Origin: Hahellaceae bacterium
Lineage (GTDB): Bacteria; Pseudomonadota; Gammaproteobacteria; Pseudomonadales; Oleiphilaceae
NCBI GenBank assembly: GCA_024234505.1
Contig: JACKOD010000004.1
Span: 248,001-312,000, forward strand
Direction of reading: 5' to 3'
Length of the DNA: 64,000 bases
A model generated the notes under the pieces. It made no database searches and was not told the DNA's origin. It saw only the letters and a program-made list of their open reading frames with translations. Below, in pieces: positions 45,903 through 54,021 of this stretch; position 1 is the first letter of the stretch, and each line of letters begins with the position of its first letter. Made by a program: the position numbers and the translations under genes.

Positions 45903-46743
45903 AACCAGAAGCGGAATACCTCGATGGATCAGCCAAAAACCGTTGGCGGCAGTTCGCGGAACAAAACACAAACTCCTGGTCCTCGGCCTGGGCGCGATGC
46001 ACTGCTGTCCAGGCGTCGACCCGCATCCCGCACACCGGATCGCGCGCCCAGTGATGTTGTTCGCTACGGCGAACACGTAAGGTGCCGTCTTCCAGCCAGA
46101 ATATGCGGTCGGCAATTTCTTCGACGCGCGGATCGTGGGTGACAACGATCACCGCACAATTCTGGTCGCGGGCAATGTCATGCAGAATCATCATCACTTC
46201 CTGACCGCTTTGGGAGTCGAGATTCCCGGTCGGTTCATCGGCCAGCAGCAGTGGTGGCTGATTGATCAAAGCACGGGCAATGGCGACGCGCTGTTTTTCG
46301 CCACCCGACAAAGTGCGCGGCAAGGCCCGTCGGCGTGCACTGATGCCCAGGGCCTGCATTAATGTTTCGGCGCGTTGGCGTTTGGCATGCCGGGTGCCCG
46401 GTGACAGGCTGGCGGGAAACAGAATGTTTTCTTCCACCGACAAGGCATCGAGCAGGTTGAACGACTGGAACACAAAGCCGACCTGCCGTGCCCGGAATTG
46501 AATCCGCTTGGCTTCCGACATTTGGCACAGGTCGTCGCCTGCGAACAGAATGCTACCGGTGTCGGGTTGCAGCAGGCCACCCAACATCGACAGCAACGTG
46601 GTTTTGCCTGAGCCGGACGGCCCCATGATGAGCACGATTTGCCCCGATTCAACCTCCAGCGAGATGTTGTCTACGGCTTTTACCAGCGTATGTCCGTGGC
46701 CAAAATGTTTACTCAGTTGGTGGGCGCTTAGTAAGGGCGGCAT
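45901..46743 (-). CDS. ABC transporter ATPase with C-terminal YHS metal-binding domain
   Basis: A 280-residue fusion. Residues 1-225 are a MacB/LolD-type ATPase: Walker A MGPSGSGKTTL, signature LSGGEKQRVAIA, Walker B LLLADEPTGNLDS and switch His in VVTHD. Residues about 235-280 are a YHS domain: RDPVCGMRVD, then FVFCSANCRQRF and DPSRY. YHS domains bind or sense metals, typically on copper ATPases and related proteins. The ATPase is last in the unit after two FtsX-type permeases, 9 bases beyond the first one's stop. A metal-controlled exporter or membrane-protein release system is the best guess. The fusion is unusual for a LolD-type ATPase. Confidence 0.92.
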   Translation of the reverse strand: MPPLLSAHQLSKHFGHGHTLVKAVDNISLEVESGQIVLIMGPSGSGKTTLLSMLGGLLQPDTGSILFAGDDLCQMSEAKRIQFRARQVGFVFQSFNLLDALSVEENILFPASLSPGTRHAKRQRAETLMQALGISARRRALPRTLSGGEKQRVAIARALINQPPLLLADEPTGNLDSQSGQEVMMILHDIARDQNCAVIVVTHDPRVEEIADRIFWLEDGTLRVRRSEQHHWARDPVCGMRVDAWTAVHRAQAEDQEFVFCSANCRQRFLADPSRYSASG

Positions 46744-46752
46744 GATAAGGTC

Positions 46753-47757
46753 TCACTCTTTAAACACAATGGCGGGGTCGAGTTGGAGCACCCGGTAGGC
46801 GGGCAACAGTGCGCCAATCGTGGCAACCAGCAACGCGGCCAAGGCGGTTTCCAGCAGCGCGCTCGACGAAGCCAGTAGCGTTACCTGGGGCACCAGTGCT
46901 TTAATGACTGGCAGCAACGGCCACGAGAGAAGGGCTGCTAGCGCAAATCCCAGCAATGCCAGACTACCCGCCTGCAAAATAACGGCGCCCAACAAAGCCC
47001 GGCGCGGCATACCCACGGCTTTGGCAATGGTCAGCTCACGACGACGATTGGCGACCAGCGTGTAGCCGGTATAGGCCACAATCAGGCCAGCCAAAGCGGA
47101 ACATATGAGGTTCATCAGATACAGAATATCGACGCCCATTTGCACCGCCATGTCGTAGTCATTGCTAATAAACTGTTGCTGCGTCAGGGCGTTGACCTTT
47201 TCGACTTCCGCCATAATGTGTTGGGCTAAATTGGCTGCATCGACTCCCGGCTTGGCATCGACCAGGACATAACTCACCGTGCCGGCGGCGGAGGCAATTT
47301 TTTCCAGGTCATCGAAGGCGACAAAAATCACCGAGTTCGCCATAGAGAAGGTTTCTTCCGATAGCCCGATGATGCGCAAGTGGCGATCGGTAATCTGGAT
47401 TTCATCGCCGATAGAAACGCCGGTTTCGGCGGCAATAATGGCCGGTATCACGGCTTCGCCAATTGAAGGTTGTGCGCGACCGCTTTGCATACGCCAGGGG
47501 CCACCGCGTGCAGATTGCGACGGCAGACCGACGATGTAGGCGAACCAGTTACGGGTGCCAATTTTGACCGAAGCATTCTGGTAAAGAATCGGCGTGGCTT
47601 TGGCCACATCGGGCAAGGCGGCGATGCGTGTCACTTTCCAATCCCATAGATAGGAACTGGCCATGTGCATGTTCGCCACGCCTTGTTGCATCACCCAGAC
47701 ATCCGGCTGGCTGTTGCGTGGGTAGGCCACCACCTGATCGGACTCGCCGCTTGACAT
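46753..47757 (-). pseudogene. FtsX-type ABC permease, main part, cut off by the IS element
   Basis: The C-terminal ~330 residues of a permease with a MacB-like periplasmic domain and three membrane helices (DILYLMNLICSALAGLIVAYTGYTLV, ALLGFALAALLSWPLLPVI, ALLVATIGALLPAYRVLQL). It ends with the usual LDPAIVFKE. The frame's apparent start ATGTCAAGC lies in the end of the IS element. The true N terminus (MLYWAFKSLLSQWRS...) is on the far side of the element at 49506-49623. Joining the two flanks restores a continuous reading frame (ILPE-C-GESDQVV). The gene is therefore disrupted by transposition and its product is probably absent or truncated. Confidence 0.88.
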
Positions 47758-47900
47758 CCTCCCCTCGCTAAAGCAAGGGGATTCCTACTGGTTCACGCCA
47801 TTGCTGGCGTGATACCTTTGGCGGGTTCGTGCTTCATCGAGCGGTCTTGTTGCACCCTCTCTCCACACGCTAATACGGCATGTCCTGCCGCTAAGATATT
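47751..47900 (-). ncRNA. Candidate omega RNA (reRNA) of TnpB
   Basis: In this family the TnpB guide RNA comes from the 3' end of tnpB and the adjacent element end. Here that end reads (minus strand) CCCCT-loop-AGGGG followed by GAGGATGTCAA, the last bases of the element. The guide would then be the flanking DNA, starting GCGGCGAGTCCGATCA at 47750 downward, inside the broken permease gene. The 5' limit is arbitrary. Structure and expression are inferred from the family. Confidence 0.4.
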
Positions 47901-49004
47901 CATTGCGCCCACTAAATCAGCGTTATTGGCATAGCCACATTCCACACATTCAAACTTGGCTTGCGTGGTGCGGTTTTCTTTGGCGATACGCCCACAGCAT
48001 GGGCAAGTACGGCTGGTATTGCGTGGGTTGACCGCGATCACGCCCCCCCCTAGCCATGCTTGTTTGTATTCAAGCTGTCGCCTGAACTCAAACCAGCCTT
48101 GGTCCAGGATGGAGCGGTTTAAGCCGGATTTGGCTTTGACGTTACGTCCTTTTGCTTCGATTGTTCCCTTGGCACTTTTGCTCATATTCTTTACCTGCAA
48201 ATCTTCTATCACGATCATGGCGTGGTTTTGGCTGATGGTGGCAGTCGTTTTGTGCAGGTAGTCGCGTCGGGCATTGCCGATACGGGCATGGATTTTCTGG
48301 ATGCGGGCTTTTGCCTTTTTCCAGTTGTTGCTGAACTTCTGTTTGCGGCTCATGGCTCGCTGAGCCTTCGCCAAGGCGATTTCCTGGCGTTTGAAACTGT
48401 TGAGCGGAGCGAAATAACTGCCGTCGCTCAGCGTGGCAAAACGGGCAATCCCCATATCGATGCCCACAATGGCGGTCGAGGGATGTACCGGCGCATCGAT
48501 TTCGCGCTCGGTCTGGATCGAGATGTACCACTTGCCTTGTTTGCCGGACACGGTGACGTTTTTCACCGCGCCCATCAATTCCCGGCTGTTGCGGTAGCGC
48601 ATCCAGCCTAGCTTCGGCAGGAATATCCGACTATTGGCCTGATCGAGCTTGCAGCCTTGCGGATAGCGGAAACTATCCGACTGGCCTTTCTTCTTGAAGC
48701 GCGGGAAGTCTGCGCGTTTCTCGAAGAAGTTTTTGTAGGCTCGTTCCAGGTCTTTAAGCGTTTGTTGCAAGGGTTGGGAATGGGTTTCAGATAGCCATTG
48801 CGTTTCGCTGTTCTTCCGCCACTCGGTCAGATGTTTGCACAAATCGGCATAAGACAGCTTCTTTTTGCCTTCTGCATAATGTGCTTGCTGCAACGCCAAC
48901 GCCTTGTTGAATACAAAGCGGCACGACCCGGCAAAACGGCGCATAGTGCGCTGTTGTTCGCCGTCCGGCATTAATTCGTATTTGAAGGCTTGAAGTCGTT
49001 TCAT
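47793..49004 (-). CDS. tnpB: TnpB RNA-guided nuclease (IS605 family)
   Basis: A 403-residue TnpB that looks complete. It has the N-terminal helix-turn-helix region (RRFAGSCRFVFNKALALQ), the RuvC parts with GIDMGIARFATLS (Asp), MIVIEDLQVKNM (Glu) and NADLVGAMNILAAG (Asp), and a zinc finger between them (CPCCGRIAKENR ... CVECGY). TnpB proteins cut DNA matching the element flank next to a short TAM, using an RNA made from the element end. It is divergent from tnpA with 21 bases between the start codons. Nothing is missing, so it may still be active. Confidence 0.94.
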   Translation of the reverse strand: MKRLQAFKYELMPDGEQQRTMRRFAGSCRFVFNKALALQQAHYAEGKKKLSYADLCKHLTEWRKNSETQWLSETHSQPLQQTLKDLERAYKNFFEKRADFPRFKKKGQSDSFRYPQGCKLDQANSRIFLPKLGWMRYRNSRELMGAVKNVTVSGKQGKWYISIQTEREIDAPVHPSTAIVGIDMGIARFATLSDGSYFAPLNSFKRQEIALAKAQRAMSRKQKFSNNWKKAKARIQKIHARIGNARRDYLHKTTATISQNHAMIVIEDLQVKNMSKSAKGTIEAKGRNVKAKSGLNRSILDQGWFEFRRQLEYKQAWLGGGVIAVNPRNTSRTCPCCGRIAKENRTTQAKFECVECGYANNADLVGAMNILAAGHAVLACGERVQQDRSMKHEPAKGITPAMA

Positions 49005-49025
49005 GATTCAATCATACTTTGGTCT

Positions 49026-49442
49026 ATGAGCAATGACAACGATATTAGGCACGGCAGACACTGCGTTTTTAAGATGCATGTTCATCTGGTCTTTGTGACG
49101 AAATACCGCCGCGGCGTATTCACAAAAGCCATTCTGGAAGACCTTCAAGAAATCTTCGCCAGTGTATGCTCAGACTTTGAAGCGGAGTTGGTGGAATTCG
49201 ACGGCGAGGATGATTATGTGCATCTTTTAGTGGAATATCCGCCCAAGGTGGCGGTGTCGAAACTGGTTAACAGCCTGAAAGGTGTGTCCAGTCTTCTTAT
49301 CCGAAAAAAGAACTATCCAAGCATTAAGAAGAAGCTATGGGGTGGCGCGCTATGGTCGCCCAGCTATTTTGCGGGGAGTTGCGGAGGCGCGCCGATTGAG
49401 ATCATTCGGCAGTATATCGAGCAACAACAAATGCCCCACTAA
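49026..49442 (+). CDS. tnpA: IS200/IS605 TnpA, with Tyr replacing the first His of the HUH motif
   Basis: A 138-residue Y1 transposase. The start MSNDNDIRHGRHCVFKMHVHL is standard, and the catalytic Tyr is present in IIRQYIEQQ. The HUH metal site, usually D-H-V-H-L-L-V, reads DYVHLLV: residue 64 is Tyr (TAT at 49215-49217) where His (CAT or CAC) is expected. One C-to-T change would explain it. Since both histidines bind the catalytic metal, the protein is probably inactive. Length and all other conserved blocks (KLWGGALWSPSYFAGSCGG) are intact. The upstream ATG at 48990 is ignored because it lies in the tnpB start region. Confidence 0.9.
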   Translation: MSNDNDIRHGRHCVFKMHVHLVFVTKYRRGVFTKAILEDLQEIFASVCSDFEAELVEFDGEDDYVHLLVEYPPKVAVSKLVNSLKGVSSLLIRKKNYPSIKKKLWGGALWSPSYFAGSCGGAPIEIIRQYIEQQQMPH

Positions 49443-49505
49443 CAATCAGGACACTATCGTGTCCGCGCTATTCATCCCCGCCCTGAACGACGGGGCTTTT
49501 CGCGC

Positions 49506-49623
49506 ATTCCGGTAAAATGGCGCCAAACAGAATCACCAGCAAAAAGGCGGCAGTGATGCCAAGCAGACTACTGATCAGGCTGCGCCATTGGCTTAACAGC
49601 GACTTGAATGCCCAGTACAGCAT
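49506..49623 (-). pseudogene. N-terminal fragment of the IS-interrupted FtsX-type permease
   Basis: From ATG 49621-49623 the frame reads MLYWAFKSLLSQWRSLISSL and a first membrane helix (TAAFLLVILFGAI), then runs into the IS element. It is the start of the permease whose main part lies at 46753-47757. It follows the second permease's stop by two bases, so the intact operon had tightly packed genes. Confidence 0.85.
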
Positions 49624-49625
49624 GG

Positions 49626-50760
49626 TCAGGCTCCTCTCAAGGCGGTGGCGGGATCGGCCTGACGCAGCATGTGCAAAGGCAGGAGTGCGCCAAGGGCCGC
49701 AAAGCCCAGGCTGGCCACAATGACATTGCCCAGTACCTGTGCATCCAGAAAACGAATTTCGTAGAGCGGTTGCAAGGTTTCAATCAGATGCCCCAGTGCC
49801 AAGGCAATAAGCAGGCCTGCGGGAAAGGCGACGAGCAACAGCAGCAGGCACTGCTGCAGTACCCCCCCCCGCCAGCCGTGTGGCACTAAAACCCAACGCC
49901 ATCAGCACGACCAAGTTGCGGCGGCGAGCGCGAACGTCGGCATCCATAATCAGCGTGACCACCAGAAAACCGATCACATAGGCCACGCTCAGCAGCAACC
50001 CTAACACCGGGCCGAACATCGCGCGGCCCAAGGCGACGCTGTTGTGGCCGAGTTGAGCGGACGAGAGCACGTCCACCTCGGGTACTTGCTGTTCGACACG
50101 GTGCGCGACTTGTGCCGCACTCGCGCCCTTGTCCAGATCGAGCAGCAGAAAGCTGAGCAAGGGGAACGTACTAAGATCAGGCGCCAGTTGTGATTCCAGA
50201 AACAAATCCAGCATGCCGTCGTAACCAATGTAGGCAAATGGCATAAATAAAGCGGCATGACCGGTGGTAATACCGGCGATCTGAAAATCGAAGTCGGCGA
50301 TGGTAAAGCGATCTCCGACATGCAATTGATATTTTTGTGCCAGCGAACGATCAATCACGATATCCCGACTTTGCTCCACCGCGTGGCCGGTAGCCAAGTG
50401 GGCAGGGCCGCCTTTTATGTCGTAGACAAAGACATAAATCGGGGTTTTTTGGTTGTCCTGCTGATAGATGACGGGAATGCCGGTAAGCGGCCAGGCATCG
50501 GCAACGCCGTCCACCGCTTCAACGGCCGCGCGTGCCAATTGCGGTAGTGACGAACGCGCCCCCAGCAGGTTGGTGACGCCGGGTTGTAGGGCGATCAGTT
50601 CCGTGTCTAAATCCAGCGCGGTGCGGTTAAGTTGATGGTAAAGCCCCAGCTCAAACCCTTGTAGCACCAGCAATACGGCCACGACGGCAGCCAATGCCGT
50701 CGCAGTCAGTGTCGTTCGGACGACATCCAGCTGCAGTTGTCGCCAAGCCAGTTGCCACAT
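49626..50760 (-). pseudogene. Second FtsX-type ABC permease, frameshifted at a G9 tract
   Basis: The first frame starts at ATG 50760 (MWQLAWRQLQLDVVRTTLTA), has one membrane helix, a ~230-residue periplasmic domain and then VAYVIGFLVVTLIMDADVRARRRNLVVLMALGF. After SATRLAG the frame slips in a run of nine C (forward 49862-49870). The second frame then continues with LQQCLLLLLVAFPAGLL and the final helix, ending PLHMLRQADPATALRGA. Eight bases instead of nine restore one frame of about 377 residues. The fault is either real or a homopolymer sequencing error; slippage of such runs can also switch genes on and off. Confidence 0.85.
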
Positions 50761-50919
50761 GGTCGGAATCCGATCTAAGCCAGGGGTTGGAAATCAGGTG
50801 TTGCCAGGTGGTATGTGTGACCTATTGGGTCTGTGCATCGTCACCCTCCCATCCCTATTTGTTGTTAACGCTAAGGATAACTATAGCGCCCGCTGTGAAG
50901 AGCGGGCGCCTGCTTCGTG

Positions 50920-51225
50920 TTACCGGTTGCTGCCAAATTGCAGTCGCTGGTATTCGTAAGCGCTGTGGGCAGTTTTAGTGTGATGTTCGCTTGTTGCCCA
51001 TGGCATATGGCGAGAACTCAACTTGGCGTCGTTTATGTTTTCAAGCTGCCAGCGCTTATGTTGCGCAGCAGTATGACCCATTTCGGACGCGTTTGGCATC
51101 GTACGAAGTGTGAGTGGGTTTTGATGCATTGGCGGGTGTTGTTCCCAATAATTTCCGCCATCTGCCAATGTTGAACCGGATGCCATAACAAACAAGAACC
51201 CCGTGATCATTTTTGAAACTTTCAT
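50920..51225 (-). CDS. Small His/Met-rich periplasmic protein
   Basis: A 101-residue secreted protein of no family I recognise. Residues 1-22 are a signal peptide (SKMITGFLFVMASGSTLA, cleavage after LA). The mature part contains eight His and several Met (HPPMHQNP, MGHTAAQH, SSRHMPW, EHHTKTAH), the kind of composition used to bind copper or other soft metals. It lies upstream of the permease-ATPase genes on the same strand with about 160 bases between. Grouping with a YHS-tagged ATPase supports a metal-related role; this is inference. Confidence 0.72.
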   Translation of the reverse strand: MKVSKMITGFLFVMASGSTLADGGNYWEQHPPMHQNPLTLRTMPNASEMGHTAAQHKRWQLENINDAKLSSRHMPWATSEHHTKTAHSAYEYQRLQFGSNR

Positions 51226-51263
51226 AAGTATATGCCTCGTAAATATATTCGATAAAAATATGT

Positions 51264-51299
51264 CATTGATTGAGTAAGATGCTTATTGATCAATCAATG
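51264..51299. promoter_or_regulatory. Perfect 9-base inverted repeat, candidate operator
   Basis: CATTGATTG (51264-51272) and CAATCAATG (51291-51299) are perfect inverse copies 18 bases apart. They lie between the His-rich and Cys-rich protein genes, upstream of the former. No T-run follows in either direction, so a protein-binding site is at least as likely as a terminator. Confidence 0.45.
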
Positions 51300-51339
51300 T
51301 GGATATCTGAGATAACGGCCCTGCCGAGCAAGGCGTATA

Positions 51340-51702
51340 TCAGACGACACGAGGCGGTTTGGTTTCCGGTTCCAGTTCAATGCGGTGCAGCAGGGCAAGA
51401 TACACAAAGTGCGGTTGCTCCACCAAAAATCGCGGACTGGTTAAATGGCTGGGAATGGCCGAGCAGCTGGTGCACTGATGGCAGTCGCTCTGCGCCGAAT
51501 CGACAGAGCAATGCACCGTATCATAATCGGCTGCGGAGGCGAATGTTTGCCCGGCGGTGTCGGTGACCACGGGTACAACAGAGGTATGCACATCGGCGCT
51601 ACTTTGCGGCCAGACTCCGAACGCAATAGACGGGTGCTCAGTCAAAAGACTGAGCAACAACGTCAGCAGCAATACGGAAAATGTAGGCCTTTGGCCGAGC
51701 AT
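51340..51702 (-). CDS. Small Cys-rich secreted protein
   Basis: A 120-residue protein with a signal peptide (FSVLLLTLLLSLLTEHPSIAFG) and a cysteine cluster near residue 70-80 (VHCSVDSAQSDCHQCTSCSA). I do not recognise the family, although short secreted proteins with this C-x-x-C pattern are often seen beside copper and other metal genes. ATG at 51702 is chosen because AGGTG lies eight bases upstream; the frame continues to 51798. It is the first leftward gene before the His-rich protein, the permeases and the YHS ATPase, and may belong to that unit. Confidence 0.62.
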   Translation of the reverse strand: MLGQRPTFSVLLLTLLLSLLTEHPSIAFGVWPQSSADVHTSVVPVVTDTAGQTFASAADYDTVHCSVDSAQSDCHQCTSCSAIPSHLTSPRFLVEQPHFVYLALLHRIELEPETKPPRVV

Positions 51703-51863
51703 CGCGGTGGCACCTCTGAAACGGCGGACAATAACGAAAAGGTTTAACGCAGCATAGACTGGTGGGTAGAACCCCGTCAATACTTGTGGCAATGACAATT
51801 GTGTAATATTTGAAATTCGATTACCGGCTTAGATCCCCATCTAACTGAACAGGAATCTTTCCC

Positions 51864-52436
51864 ATGACGGCTATCCCTAGCAAACGTACACCCACAGTCC
51901 GCTACCCTTGGTATGTGCGGCTGTTTTTCTGGAATCAGCGTCGTCGTTATGGTCAGGTGCTGGAGCCGGCCAAGCTCTGGGGGCGTAGCCCCAAGGTGTT
52001 TGCGACGTTGGCGTTGCTGTTCGGCGCGCTGGATCGAAAATCCTCGCCGATCGAGCCGGCGTTACGTTCACTCATTACCGTGCGCGTGTCGCAACTCAAT
52101 TGGTGCCGGTTCTGCGTCGACATCAATTCGATGATGGTGTTGCGCCGTGGCCAAAGCGAAGCCAAATTGCAGGCACTGGAGACGTTTCGCGATAGCGATT
52201 TGTTTACCGTGCGGGAAAAAGCCGCGTTGCACTATGCCGAGCAGATCACCTTGTCGGATCGGCAGGTGACGCCGGAGGATCGATCCCGCCTTAGGGAATA
52301 CTTTTCAGAAGACGCCCTGATAGAACTCACCGGGCTGATTTGCTTTCAGAATATGTCGAGCAAATTCAATGCAGCCCTGGATGTCCCGCCACAGGGATTT
52401 TGCCAAGTTGCTCCCCAGGTGGGGGGCAATGCGTAA
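51864..52436 (+). CDS. Carboxymuconolactone decarboxylase family protein
   Basis: A 190-residue protein of the AhpD-like fold, second of this kind in the window. The redox pair is in LNWCRFCVDINSMM (C-x-x-C, followed by Asp rather than His). Flanking helices VREKAALHYAEQITLS and ELTGLICFQNMSSKFN match the family. The basic N terminus (YPWYVRLFFWNQRRRYGQ) is longer than usual. It is divergent from the Cys-rich secreted protein gene across about 160 bases and convergent with a small membrane protein gene. The substrate is unknown. Confidence 0.88.
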   Translation: MTAIPSKRTPTVRYPWYVRLFFWNQRRRYGQVLEPAKLWGRSPKVFATLALLFGALDRKSSPIEPALRSLITVRVSQLNWCRFCVDINSMMVLRRGQSEAKLQALETFRDSDLFTVREKAALHYAEQITLSDRQVTPEDRSRLREYFSEDALIELTGLICFQNMSSKFNAALDVPPQGFCQVAPQVGGNA

Positions 52437-52452
52437 AGTAAAAGCTGAATAA

Positions 52453-52689
52453 TTACGCAAGTTCGGCAGACGACTTGGCGATGTCTTTTTTAAAGAGCTT
52501 CCAATACATTCCATAAACCACGAAAGGAATAATAAATTCCAGCACCATCGCGGGGATGAGAATAGCGGACGGTGTACCCACCGTCAGGGTCGAGATCAAA
52601 CGCCCTACGCCACCCATCAGCACATTCAGCCCGGTGACCAGTGCGACCAGGGCTAATAAATACAATACGAATCTGAGTGTTGCTGCCAT
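52453..52689 (-). CDS. Small inner-membrane protein
   Basis: A 78-residue protein with two hydrophobic helices (FVLYLLALVALVTGLNVLM and AILIPAMVLEFIIPFVVYGMY) and a short Lys/Ser tail. It resembles several small DUF-type membrane proteins with GGVGR between the helices, but I cannot name the family. ATG 52689 is preceded by a plausible AGGAT site. It ends 16 bases from the stop of the convergent carboxymuconolactone decarboxylase gene. Confidence 0.75.
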   Translation of the reverse strand: MAATLRFVLYLLALVALVTGLNVLMGGVGRLISTLTVGTPSAILIPAMVLEFIIPFVVYGMYWKLFKKDIAKSSAELA

Positions 52690-53022
52690 GCCATTATCCT
52701 CGATAGTTGAAAGTCATTTTCGAACAATGCGAGCCTGCAGAAACAACTGCCTGACACCGTATTCCATTCGGCCTGATCGGAGTGGGCTCCGCAAAGGTAA
52801 TTTGTCGCTTTTTGATGTTTGCAGCAACAGAATTTATAAACAAAAGACGCAGGTGATGCGGAGCTAATCCTGTTTTGTCGTGTGGTTCTTTAATGCAGAA
52901 AATAATGTTGCTACCAATGCTATAAAGCGGCACATTAGCCGGACATTCACGGTTGAAGCCGAAAAATGAACGCTGATTTTTGAGGTTGGCTACACGCTTG
53001 TTAGCTTAAGGAGAAATAGAGT
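52690..53022. other. Intergenic stretch with no recognised gene
   Basis: 333 bases between divergent genes. Frames are short and none is convincing. Lower GC than the surroundings marks the beginning of the stretch that includes the hypothetical gene at 53023. A GTTAGC near 53000 recalls a recombination-site core, but no matching partner was found. Confidence 0.5.
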
Positions 53023-53973
53023 ATGGATACCTGTTTGTACAGCAATATGATTTGGAGCGTCGTGGCAACGGCAAATACTCATGATGTTGTTGAATACCTG
53101 AAGAAGAATTTAAAGAGTATTCAGTCCGTTAAAAAACTTGAAAATATTGATAGCTTAAAACCGATGTGGCGAAGTGATTGCCTGTTAGTGGCCAGATGCG
53201 GTGATTCTGTTTATATCGGCGGGTGGGGATTGCCGTATGGAAATATTCAATGGTTAGGAAAAATTAACACCTTAGAGAAAAATGTTGATAGCGTTTTAAG
53301 TCTTATCAATGGTCTTAGTGCTGAATTCGGCGAAGCTTCTGTTTTTGGAAGTGATCATGGCGGAATTAATTATTTTTGGGCGCGCTCTGAACAGGGCAAG
53401 ACGATAAGAAAATACGCTGCTTACATCGATGAATTCGGTGAGCACGAAAAGCCGGATGTTAGTGCCGGTGAACCTACCGAAATAGAGATTGAACTATCCA
53501 AAACTTACTTAATGCCTTCAATCAATGGAGCAACAGGAACGGAGTTTCTGGACGATAACGCGGTAAAGCAAGTTGCCGCTTCCTGGAGCATTGATCCTGA
53601 TACGTTGGGTGAGCAGTTTACGGAGGCCTATTTGATCGAGTTGGGTACGCATACCCTACGGATAGACCCTGATGATGCTTCCGTTGATGGTCGTTATTAT
53701 TTCCGGGTTCAGGATTTTAATCCCGAGCGATCGCAGGATATCTCCAATGCGATATTGAAATTTTTCAATCAAGATACTGACTTAGGTGTTCAAACCGGTC
53801 TCGTGTGTACCAAGGTAATGATGAAAGAAAAAGAAACATATCTCGTCATGTTTTCTCGATCCAATGAAACAAATGCTCGCGTGAAGTTTTTCACAGAATT
53901 GTGGAAAGCGAAAATTGAAGAGGCAAATCAAGGCCCTTGTTTCACTGGTTGTAGCTTTGACGCCGAAGATTAA
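53023..53973 (+). CDS. Hypothetical protein, low GC
   Basis: A 316-residue cytoplasmic protein with no family I recognise. The first ~135 residues (DCLLVARCGDSVYIGGWGLPYG, SVFGSDHGGINYFWARSE) look like a compact alpha/beta domain of the sort found in contact-dependent immunity and SMI1-like proteins, but the match is impressionistic. The second half (YRVQDF-like FRVQDFNPE and SNAILKFFNQD) appears separate. AT-rich codons differ from neighbouring housekeeping genes, and it sits next to a GNAT remnant, both suggesting horizontal origin. ATG 53023 has AAGGAGA eleven bases upstream. Confidence 0.75.
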   Translation: MDTCLYSNMIWSVVATANTHDVVEYLKKNLKSIQSVKKLENIDSLKPMWRSDCLLVARCGDSVYIGGWGLPYGNIQWLGKINTLEKNVDSVLSLINGLSAEFGEASVFGSDHGGINYFWARSEQGKTIRKYAAYIDEFGEHEKPDVSAGEPTEIEIELSKTYLMPSINGATGTEFLDDNAVKQVAASWSIDPDTLGEQFTEAYLIELGTHTLRIDPDDASVDGRYYFRVQDFNPERSQDISNAILKFFNQDTDLGVQTGLVCTKVMMKEKETYLVMFSRSNETNARVKFFTELWKAKIEEANQGPCFTGCSFDAED

Positions 53974-54021
53974 GTTTCTAAACATCCCTGGCTAAGCTCA
54001 TTACTCATTCAGGGAAGTTTA

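Larger units (their letters stand above)
47751..49505. mobile_element. IS200/IS605-type element with divergent tnpA and tnpB
   Basis: About 1.75 kb. The left boundary begins TTGACATCC with a hairpin CCCCT/AGGGG (47761-47780). The right end has a hairpin CCCCG/CGGGG (49476-49495) and a perfect GGACAC/GTGTCC hairpin at 49449-49464. Subterminal hairpins in place of inverted repeats are the hallmark of this family. It has split a permease gene. Frame restoration is satisfied if the element's right end is at 49505 or 49502, so that end is uncertain by a few bases. No target duplication is seen, as expected for single-strand transposition. Confidence 0.9.

Noticed and set aside
52960..53010. GTTAGC near the hypothetical gene as an integron attC core
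   Set aside because: The core does not fit GTTRRRY and no complementary left core or stem was found.
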